A DNA stretch of 8,251 bases from Euryarchaeota archaeon UBA54 (lineage in GTDB: Archaea > Thermoplasmatota > Poseidoniia > Poseidoniales > Thalassarchaeaceae), in contig DAGM01000035.1 in the NCBI GenBank assembly GCA_002495735.1, forward strand, positions 1 through 8,251, given 5' to 3'. The stretch's first letter is position 1; every line of letters starts with the position of its first letter. This document shows positions 1 to 5,812 of this stretch, piece after piece. The notes beneath the pieces are model-generated. The model made no database searches. It saw only the letters and a list, made by a program, of their open reading frames with translations, and had not been told where the DNA came from. Made by a program: the position numbers and the translations under genes.

Positions 1-1811
1 GACTCCGCGTAATGCCCAGCCTCTGCTGGACTGCATGATAGTCTGCCCCACGAACCGGAATCGCAATCCATCCATCTCGAGGGATTGCTCGGATACGGAT
101 CGTACGGAATCGGAACGCCGTCGCCGTCGTCGTCGCCTGCCATGTGAGTGTCAAGGGCGTTGACGATGCCGTCGCCGTCCATGTCCTGATCCGAATAGGC
201 CACATCCGCCCCAAGTGTGAAATTCATCGTATGAGGATTAAGGAGAGAGTCCGTGGTTCCGTCAAACTCGCCGGATTGCTGCCCCCAGCACTGTAGCGAG
301 TAGTTATCGAGAATCGCACATGTCGCAGATGCTCCGGACGAGATTGCTATGGCACTGCTGCCAGTGCTCAGATTGACGTGCACTGGGGCGTTTCCATTCA
401 CGCCGTTGCACCCACTGGAAGGGATGACTGAGCTGCACGAGCCGTCGCCCCACTGGCCGTAGGTGTTCACACCCCAGCAGTTCATCGAGCCGTTGTCGAG
501 GATGGCGCACATGTGGTCAGAGGTCCCATCGATGGCGGTTGCAGTCCTGCCAGCGGCGAAGTCGATATGGACAGAACCGTTTGTGACTGCCCCAAACATC
601 GCGGTGACTGTGTAGAGCTGCCCCCAGCAGTATACGGAGCCGTTCTCAAAGATGGCGCAGGCTCCATAGCCTGGAGTGGCTATAGCGACCGCTCGCATTC
701 CTGTCGAGTGATTGACCTCCACTGGCGCATTGCTGTGAGTCGTAGTACCGTCTCCAAGAATTCCGTAGAAGTTACCTCCCCAGCACTTGATTGCGCCAGT
801 ATTCGTTATCGCGCATGTGGAGTCGATTCCAGTAGAGAGGGCTACAGCAGTGGTGTTGGCCCCTAGGTCGACACTTACAGGCGCGTTCCTATTTGCGTTG
901 GACCCGTCTCCGAGTTGTCCGACGTTGTTCCTGCCCCAGCAACTGACCGAGCCATCTGTGAGGATGGCGCAGTTGTGGTTGTTTCCATCAGATATCGCAG
1001 CGGGCATGCTGGTGCCGAAGTCAACTGTCCCGTTGCTGAGGGAGAAGGAGCCGAGGCCGAGTTGACCGTAGTTGTTGGATCCAGTACATCTGAGACTGTA
1101 GTTGCCCAATAATGCGCAATCTCCTGCGATTGATAGCACGTCATCGTTGGTGTAGACAGGATTCCCTCCTCCAGTGCCAGAGGAAAAGGTCACCAGCGTG
1201 CCATTGTCGAGGACTAGAGTTGGCGAACCCGAGTTTAGTTCAAGCACTGAGTGCGAGAAGACCGAGTCCCTCTGCGAACCAGGCTGGTTGTAAGGGGATG
1301 ATGGGGGCGTCGAAGTCGCCTCGGAAATGGTCCATGAGGCAGTTCCCCATGAGTCACCGGAGGTTGTTCCTGTCCCATCTACGAAGTTCACTGCTAGATT
1401 GAAGGTCGTATCACCAGAACCGCTTGAAGGAGCTGTCCAGTCGACTGTCCACGAGCGCGAGTTGAAATTGGAGTGAGTAGCTTCGCCATTAGTCGCTACC
1501 TGAGCGTTGGTTCCAGCATTGGAGAAAGTGCCTTGGGTCGTGTCTAGATTGAATCCGCCATTCGTTCCAGAGGTCCCTCCACTACCCCCGATTGTGAGGG
1601 AGTAAACTGTCCCGGGTGTGTAATCAGAACTGGGCTGACCAACTAAGGATGGAGTAACTGTGTTTGCACCTCCATGGCAGGAACCACCTCCGCAACCTGT
1701 GCTAGACGAACCAGTCTTACCTGAACTGTTGGCGAACGCCTCCTGCGGGACAGCGAAGATTAGTAGTAGCAGAATTAGAAGCGTGATTTGCCTTGAATAT
1801 CTATTATCCAT
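1..1811 (-). CDS. Secreted RCC1-repeat protein with CX4CH domain and thrombospondin type 3 segment (3' end missing)
   Basis: An open frame of 603 codons runs to the left edge without a stop. Residues 1-28 are a Sec signal peptide: a short basic start, a Leu/Ile-rich core, then cleavage near AFA-N. Residues 40-46 read CGGGSCH, and residues up to about 163 are a Gly/Thr/Ser-rich beta domain that resembles the secreted 'choice-of-anchor V'/Reelin-like domains, which also begin with a Cys...CysHis motif. Residues 228-514 hold six RCC1-like repeats with paired cysteines (CAI...CWG), predicted to build a beta-propeller. Residues 541-573 carry DxDxDG calcium loops of thrombospondin type 3 kind. Residues 582-593 (WGRLSC region) look like the entry to a Cys-rich GCC2/GCC3-type module. 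The start at 1811 is preferred over the in-frame ATG at 1817 because a GAGG lies 8 nt upstream of it. The protein is probably exported and displayed on the cell; the ligand is unknown. Third codon positions are visibly richer in A/T than in the plus-strand surface gene. Confidence 0.85.
   Translation of the reverse strand, partial: MDNRYSRQITLLILLLLIFAVPQEAFANSSGKTGSSSTGCGGGSCHGGANTVTPSLVGQPSSDYTPGTVYSLTIGGSGGTSGTNGGFNLDTTQGTFSNAGTNAQVATNGEATHSNFNSRSWTVDWTAPSSGSGDTTFNLAVNFVDGTGTTSGDSWGTASWTISEATSTPPSSPYNQPGSQRDSVFSHSVLELNSGSPTLVLDNGTLVTFSSGTGGGNPVYTNDDVLSIAGDCALLGNYSLRCTGSNNYGQLGLGSFSLSNGTVDFGTSMPAAISDGNNHNCAILTDGSVSCWGRNNVGQLGDGSNANRNAPVSVDLGANTTAVALSTGIDSTCAITNTGAIKCWGGNFYGILGDGTTTHSNAPVEVNHSTGMRAVAIATPGYGACAIFENGSVYCWGQLYTVTAMFGAVTNGSVHIDFAAGRTATAIDGTSDHMCAILDNGSMNCWGVNTYGQWGDGSCSSVIPSSGCNGVNGNAPVHVNLSTGSSAIAISSGASATCAILDNYSLQCWGQQSGEFDGTTDSLLNPHTMNFTLGADVAYSDQDMDGDGIVNALDTHMAGDDDGDGVPIPYDPYPSNPSRWMDCDSGSWGRLSCSPAEAGHYAE
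270..1130 (-). repeat. Six RCC1-like repeats within the secreted protein
   Basis: Six units of roughly 45-60 residues recur at about residues 228-253, 270-303, 322-355, 375-400, 425-458 and 488-514. The shared pattern is Ala-Ile-Ser-x-Gly, then CAI-L-x-x-Gly-Ser-Val-x-CWG, then GQLGDG. The first unit is degenerate (RCTG in place of CWG), the fourth lacks GQLGDG, and the fifth has a Cys-containing insertion before the next strand (residues 459-472). The two cysteines per unit suggest a disulfide staple, as expected outside the cell and unlike nuclear RCC1. The copies are diverged at DNA level, so this is an old repeat array, not a recent expansion. Confidence 0.8.
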
Positions 1812-1818
1812 CCTCATG

Positions 1819-1823
1819 CCCTC
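1819..1823 (-). promoter_or_regulatory. Shine-Dalgarno-like GAGGG before the RCC1 gene
   Basis: On the minus strand GAGGG ends 7 nt before the ATG at 1811 and 1 nt before the in-frame ATG at 1817, so it favours the 1811 start. None of the other genes in the window has an equivalent, so this gene may use a leadered mRNA while its neighbours look leaderless. The motif is short and could be fortuitous. Confidence 0.35.
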
Positions 1824-1858
1824 TTGGTCTACTCATTCAGTCTCAGTCAAAGATGTTC

Positions 1859-1874
1859 GTCGGACCAGTCCGAC
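1859..1874. repeat. Perfect 7-bp inverted repeat between the radical SAM and RCC1 genes
   Basis: GTCGGAC-CA-GTCCGAC is a perfect palindrome that can fold as a 6-bp stem with a 4-nt loop. It sits about 42 bp after the radical SAM stop and about 48 bp before the RCC1 start, inside the 105-bp gap between two genes on the same strand. It could be a 3' hairpin of the upstream cluster, or a dyad operator for the RCC1 gene. No U-run follows it on the minus strand, which argues against a simple terminator. The role is undecided. Confidence 0.4.
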
Positions 1875-1916
1875 TAGTGCCCATTACAGGAGAAACCGAT
1901 GCAGTTCGCAATATCA

Positions 1917-3716
1917 CTATTCCTGCGTCGCGACCGCCCCTGCATCAGCGCTCAGAACGGCTTTTGCAAGAGCTGGTACGTCCAGTCCGGCAGCCTCAAA
2001 AGCCTCGTTCGGAGAGAAAGAACCTCCCTTTGACGAAACCCTTGCACAAGCGCTTACCAGTCTCCAAGCGCCCTTGCTGCCGATACCAGGTATGGCCTCT
2101 AGCTGGTGCTGGGTCGCCGAGTTCACATTCAGACCTGTCTCGACGCCGGTGATGCTGCGCATCCCGTGGCCCGTGACAATGATTTCCGAGGCACTCTCTA
2201 GTGGTATCTTGTACGGGACTCCAACAAGGATAGGGTACGCCCCTATCTGCCGACCGAAGGTTATGCCAGCTGCCCCTCGGATAGATTCGTCACGGTACTT
2301 TGGATCCAATACCTGCTCGGGCCTTCGGATGCGGTCGTTATGGGCCTCCCACCAGACCCCCTTGAGGACCGTGCCAACCGGCAGCATTTCCTCCAGAAGA
2401 GGTCGGTCGATACTCTCACGGACCTCACGCTTGAACTCGCTGAAGGCCTGCTCTGGAATCTCCTGAAAACCCTGCCCTTCAACTTGCCGAATGTTAATCC
2501 TCCTGAGCCACAATCCCTCATCTCGCATACTCCTGAGGAGTTCGAGATTCATCCGGTAGCTCTCCACTGTCTCTCCATTCAGGCCGGCGATAAAATTGAG
2601 TCCTGGCAGCAACTTCGGAAGGCCCCTCTCTCCGCGTTCCCTGCCGTATTCGTTGACCAACCTGATTGCAGTCCTGAGCTGATTCGGGTCGCAGTTCAGC
2701 CAATTCTGCTCGTGTACGGTGGGATCGGCTGACTCCAGCCCGAACGAGAGCACCGCACCGTCGGAGAGGGTCTCGACAAGAGTTTTCGTAATCTCAGTAG
2801 CCGGTTCGATGCTCTCGGCGACGATTGATGGGTTGGCGTTATCGACATGGAGGATTGTCAGCCTCTCATCCTCGCGCGCACCGTGCAGAACCTTGGCTAT
2901 CGGCTCGGGGTTCGGAATCGGGTACTCGAGATTCTCCACGCCTTCAGCACGATAGGTGTAGATGTCCGTAGCCCCTCCTATGCGGACGTTTCTAACTCCT
3001 GAGTCAAGAGCCGTGGCTATCTCAGTGAGGACGTCTTCCTCGTCCCGCCACAGCGGCAGTCCCTTCTTCGGCTCAATGCAGAACTTGCAACCGCGCTTGA
3101 AGCGGACGCAGCCCTGGTAGAGCTCGATTTCGTAGGTTAGCGGCCCGGGAGAGCCTTCAGGAGATGCGAGATCGGGATGTTCTGTGACTGCTCTAGAAGA
3201 TGCCCCCGCCAGTGCCCATTCAGACCATTGCTCGGGTGTCCTCCTTCTGTGCTCCCACTGCCCCGTCGACAGATAATGATGCAGTGAGGCGTCGGTGTCC
3301 TGGACTGCGCAGAAAAGATTCGAGCGGAGGGGTATCCAGCCGTCATAGCGCCAATTGCGGATTGCCCAGCCGCCGCACAGCACCGGCTGCTCGCTCGGCA
3401 GAATTGAGAGCAGATTGTCCATCTCGCGGCGACTGATTGGAGTCCCTCTGACGTACTTACCTGGAACCACGGCACCTGCTAGAATGACAGTGCCATCCAA
3501 CTCTGACAGCTCCCTGCGCAGTGCCGCCCTCTCACTAGGGTCGTCCAGCCGTGTCTTCTGGTGCATCCTCCACTGGTCGATGGTCATGTATGTGTACGAC
3601 ACACCCCGAGATTCGAGCACCCCGCAGATGTAGCGGATGTGGAACCCGAGGTAGTTAGGGACTCCAAATGCGGCGGGCTCATCCTCATAGCCATCAAGAA
3701 CAAGCCATCCTTCCAT
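1917..3716 (-). CDS. Radical SAM protein with C-terminal helix-hairpin-helix (COG1031-like)
   Basis: The product is 599 residues. The N-terminus (LDGYEDEPAAFGVP, residues 7-20) matches the conserved opening of archaeal COG1031 proteins, which supports the start at 3716. Residues about 1-190 form an alpha/beta lead-in domain containing VLCGGWAIR. The radical SAM core follows: cysteines 203, 210 and 213 in a CX6CX2C arrangement, presumed ligands of the 4Fe-4S cluster that cleaves S-adenosylmethionine, then RIGGATDIY (245-253) and SFGLESAD (324-331), typical core strands. A ComEA-like helix-hairpin-helix lies at about 529-555 (LNVNSAT...IPGIGSKGA), which normally contacts the nucleic-acid backbone. 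The reaction and substrate are unknown; a nucleic acid, perhaps RNA, is the reasonable inference from the HhH and from the neighbours. It lies 45 bp downstream of csl4 with no promoter-like box in the gap, so it is probably co-transcribed. It is cytosolic, with no signal or membrane segment. Confidence 0.85.
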   Translation of the reverse strand: MEGWLVLDGYEDEPAAFGVPNYLGFHIRYICGVLESRGVSYTYMTIDQWRMHQKTRLDDPSERAALRRELSELDGTVILAGAVVPGKYVRGTPISRREMDNLLSILPSEQPVLCGGWAIRNWRYDGWIPLRSNLFCAVQDTDASLHHYLSTGQWEHRRRTPEQWSEWALAGASSRAVTEHPDLASPEGSPGPLTYEIELYQGCVRFKRGCKFCIEPKKGLPLWRDEEDVLTEIATALDSGVRNVRIGGATDIYTYRAEGVENLEYPIPNPEPIAKVLHGAREDERLTILHVDNANPSIVAESIEPATEITKTLVETLSDGAVLSFGLESADPTVHEQNWLNCDPNQLRTAIRLVNEYGRERGERGLPKLLPGLNFIAGLNGETVESYRMNLELLRSMRDEGLWLRRINIRQVEGQGFQEIPEQAFSEFKREVRESIDRPLLEEMLPVGTVLKGVWWEAHNDRIRRPEQVLDPKYRDESIRGAAGITFGRQIGAYPILVGVPYKIPLESASEIIVTGHGMRSITGVETGLNVNSATQHQLEAIPGIGSKGAWRLVSACARVSSKGGSFSPNEAFEAAGLDVPALAKAVLSADAGAVATQE

Positions 3717-3761
3717 CGCAGCCCCGTTGGGACGGTCGGTTTCCGGGTATTCACGGCTTCG

Positions 3762-5030
3762 CTAGTTTCGGCGGGGACGGCGCTTGCGATCACGGCCGCC
3801 TGGGTTCGACTCTTGGACACTGATTTTGCGACCGTGAATCTTGCTCTCATGAAGTGCCTTGATTGCTGCGAGACCGTCTTTTTTGTTTGGGAAAGTGATG
3901 AAGGCGAAGCCCTTTGAGCGACCGGTCTCTTTGTCTGTGGCGATGTGGACCTCCTTGAGTTCGCCGTGTGCGGAGAAGGCCTCGCGGAGATCATCCTCAG
4001 TGGCGTCGTAGGAGACGCCTCCGATGAACAGCTTGAGTCCCATTGACCCTTCGGCCCCAGCGCGTGCCGCGTTCAGTACCCCACGCTCCTTGGCGAGCTC
4101 GTCCTTCGAGGCCTTGCCATCCTTGACCTTGTCCATGCAGTCCCTGCAGCGGATCGGCTTGCCCGGAGTGGGCTTGAATGGCACTTGTGTCTTGGTTCCA
4201 CATAGAGTACACGTAGTCGGGTGCATCTCACGCCTAGGCCCTCCTCTTCCTCCTCCGCCTCCGCCTCGTGACTGAGCTGCCTTCTGGCGGCGGACGGAAT
4301 CGGGCATCTCGTGTGACATGCCACGACGGTAGTCTGCAACGGGTGAGATGTAAGGGCGAGCGCCATCGTGACCGAGCATTGGCTCGGCCTCCGATGACCA
4401 TCGGGCCCCGGGGCGATTCAGGGATTGTATGTCATCTCCGAGGACGTGGCCGTGGCCAAAGCCGTTGGACAAGACCCTGTAGCCTGTGTAGTCGCAGCGA
4501 GGGCATGCGACGTTGAAGTCGGGGGTCTTGCTGCTCGCCTCTAGATCCTCTCCGCACTGTGGGCACAGAGCGTGCAGGACACCAAGTTCGGGGTTGTCGC
4601 GAGTTGTGGCCTTGAGCATGGGGTCTAGTTCGACTATGCGCGCGCGGACGATGTCCCTCTTGCGCATCGCATCCCCTGCAGAGGGCAGGAAGCGATCTAC
4701 GAAGTTGGTGACGAAGATGTCTGCGAACAGTTCCTCGGCAGGGACGGTTCTGTGGCCGCCATCCTTGCCCTCAATATGGAGCAGGCGTACTTCGGCTGTC
4801 TTGGGGTTGAGTCGGTTCACCTCGGCGATGATGACGTCCCCAATCTGAGGCGAGTTCACCGAAGGCCGTGAAGGGTCAACCGACATTGTGCCGTTACTCT
4901 GGACAAGCGTTCCAGTGACTACCGCCATAGTGCTCGAGGCATCACTGTGGATTCCATCTCCTGCCTCTACTCCGTCTGGAACTATGACTGAGGACCCTGG
5001 GGTAACGAAGTCTCCTGCTGCAGCGGTCAT
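3762..5030 (-). CDS. csl4: Exosome RNA-binding subunit Csl4 fused to a CxxC zinc knuckle and an RRM
   Basis: The product is 422 residues, about twice the usual archaeal Csl4 (roughly 180-200). Residues 1-60 are the Csl4 N-terminal domain (GDFVTPGSSV), about 62-147 the S1 RNA-binding domain, and 156-179 the zinc ribbon (CPQC...CPRC). Csl4 caps the exosome ring and helps feed RNA to its phosphorolytic core. The extra part follows: a linker with an RGG-like run (SRGGGGGGRGGPRR, 254-267), a second zinc-binding pair (CTLC 274-277, CRDC 295-298, with VPFKP between), a canonical RRM at about 331-409 with RNP2 LFIGGV (334-339) and RNP1 KGFAFITF (373-380), and a basic tail GGRDRKRRPRRN. The frame is open upstream to 5201, but the start at 5030 is chosen because it begins exactly where Csl4 proteins begin and has a promoter-like box 22 nt upstream shared with the METTL5 gene. 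An internal start at 4319 (MSHEMPDS) could also yield a separate 185-residue zinc-RRM protein. Confidence 0.85.
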   Translation of the reverse strand: MTAAAGDFVTPGSSVIVPDGVEAGDGIHSDASSTMAVVTGTLVQSNGTMSVDPSRPSVNSPQIGDVIIAEVNRLNPKTAEVRLLHIEGKDGGHRTVPAEELFADIFVTNFVDRFLPSAGDAMRKRDIVRARIVELDPMLKATTRDNPELGVLHALCPQCGEDLEASSKTPDFNVACPRCDYTGYRVLSNGFGHGHVLGDDIQSLNRPGARWSSEAEPMLGHDGARPYISPVADYRRGMSHEMPDSVRRQKAAQSRGGGGGGRGGPRREMHPTTCTLCGTKTQVPFKPTPGKPIRCRDCMDKVKDGKASKDELAKERGVLNAARAGAEGSMGLKLFIGGVSYDATEDDLREAFSAHGELKEVHIATDKETGRSKGFAFITFPNKKDGLAAIKALHESKIHGRKISVQESNPGGRDRKRRPRRN

Positions 5031-5052
5031 CGGCTCGCCGACCGGCCAACCC

Positions 5053-5061
5053 CCTAAGAAC
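5053..5061 (-). promoter_or_regulatory. Promoter-like box GTTCTTAGG upstream of csl4
   Basis: GTTCTTAGG lies with exactly 22 nt between it and the csl4 ATG at 5030, where an archaeal TATA element of a leaderless gene is expected. The same 9-mer is at the same distance before the METTL5-like gene. Just before the start both genes also share GCGAGCC, then one variable base, then ATG. It sits in the 56-bp METTL5-csl4 gap, so csl4 may have its own promoter within the cluster. The box is not a classic TATA sequence, so a regulator or initiator role is also possible. Confidence 0.5.
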
Positions 5062-5086
5062 GGTCCGGCATGAATGAGCCGTAGGC

Positions 5087-5701
5087 TCAGGGGAGTGTGA
5101 GGCGCCAGAATGCTGCTCTTGTCCTTCCTCTCTGCCGGGCGTGATGAGAGTAAGACGCAGGAAGTGCAAAGTCGGCCTCGCCGTACCTCTCGGCCGACCA
5201 ACCTGCATTCTCGAACAGAGGTTGAATATGAGTGGCCTCAGCACTGTGTAGCAGATGGGCCGGAGCCTCTGACGCGATTATGGCCTCAAGAAAGGGGCGA
5301 TCGGCCCTAGGCGTTTGCCTACCCCACGGCGGGTTGCAGATTACCACGTCCGCAGGGGTGAGATTAATCGGGCCCGAGCCGAGCGTGGTTCGGATTACTT
5401 CCACTGATTCAGTGAACCCCATCGACTCGGCGTTTGATTTCGCGACATCACATGCCGCTTGGTCGGTCTCAACTAGTATCGCCCTTCCAGCACCCAACAC
5501 CAAGGCACCCAGTCCGAGGACTCCGTTTCCTGCACCGAGGTCTGCCACGGTGCAGCCCTCAGTGAGGTCGTCAAACGCGGAGATATCGGTGAGCCAGCGA
5601 GCCGCTAGGTTGCCGTCGGTAGTGTACTGCTCGAGCTCGACGGAGTCGCATGGGTGCGGAAGCAGACCCGACAGCAGCATCGCGAGCCTCCGGACTCTCA
5701 T
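5087..5701 (-). CDS. METTL5-like adenine-N6 RNA methyltransferase
   Basis: The product is 204 residues, close to human METTL5 (209), which with TRMT112 makes m6A in small-subunit rRNA. Visible features are an N-terminal helix MRVRRLAMLL; the family hallmark LEQYTT (residues 23-28) followed by LAARWL; SAM-binding motif I DLGAGNG (54-60); an acidic ETD (78-80) ending strand 2; catalytic motif IV NPPWG (123-127, the amino-methyltransferase [ND]PP[FYW] signature); and LPASYSHH (180-187), matching LPASYKFH of METTL5. The likely substrate is an adenine in 16S rRNA, by analogy only. The frame stays open to an ATG at 5770, but 5701 gives the normal family N-terminus and a shared upstream box at the right distance, so 5701 is chosen. 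The gene is followed after 56 bp by csl4. Neighbourhood of a COG2263-type methylase and csl4 is, as I recall, also seen in other archaea. It is cytosolic. Confidence 0.88.
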   Translation of the reverse strand: MRVRRLAMLLSGLLPHPCDSVELEQYTTDGNLAARWLTDISAFDDLTEGCTVADLGAGNGVLGLGALVLGAGRAILVETDQAACDVAKSNAESMGFTESVEVIRTTLGSGPINLTPADVVICNPPWGRQTPRADRPFLEAIIASEAPAHLLHSAEATHIQPLFENAGWSAERYGEADFALPASYSHHARQRGRTRAAFWRLTLP

Positions 5702-5723
5702 GGGCTCGCTAGGGCCTCTAGTA

Positions 5724-5732
5724 CCTAAGAAC
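5724..5732 (-). promoter_or_regulatory. Promoter-like box GTTCTTAGG upstream of the METTL5-like gene
   Basis: The same 9-mer as before csl4, again with 22 nt between it and the ATG (5701), and again followed by GCGAGCC one base before the start. The position fits a leaderless archaeal promoter with the box centred near -26. It would lie inside the coding region if the longer start at 5770 were used, which is one reason for rejecting that start. Confidence 0.5.
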
Positions 5733-5783
5733 CAATTCAGCGACTTTTCTGAGCGACAGCCTCCTAACATGCGGGCAGAGGCA

Positions 5784-5792
5784 CAAAATAGG
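5784..5792 (+). promoter_or_regulatory. TATA-like box CAAAATAGG for the plus-strand surface gene
   Basis: An A/T-rich CAAAATAGG lies in the divergent gap, with 20 nt to the ATG at 5813, a position suited to a TATA element of a leaderless transcript. Its last four bases (TAGG) match those of the GTTCTTAGG boxes on the other strand. No Shine-Dalgarno sequence precedes the start. This is a single weak match, so it is only a candidate. Confidence 0.35.
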
Positions 5793-5812
5793 ATGGGTTG
5801 TTCGCCCGATGC

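Noticed and set aside
1660..2466. 268-codon plus-strand frame
   Set aside because: It lies opposite the radical SAM and RCC1 genes, whose motifs are clear, and shows no recognisable domain.
5075..5089. TGAGCC-GTA-GGCTCA hairpin as terminator of the METTL5-like gene
   Set aside because: A perfect 6-bp stem overlaps the stop codon, but no T-run follows on the minus strand and csl4 starts 57 bases after the stop, so termination there is not supported.
5031..5201. 57-residue N-terminal extension of Csl4
   Set aside because: It overlaps the METTL5-like gene, and its residues look like antisense translation. Csl4 homology begins at MTAAAGDF (5030).
5702..5770. Longer N-terminus for the METTL5-like protein (ATG at 5770)
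   Set aside because: The 23 extra residues do not resemble the family start, would cover the GTTCTTAGG box, and leave only 42 bp to the divergent gene.
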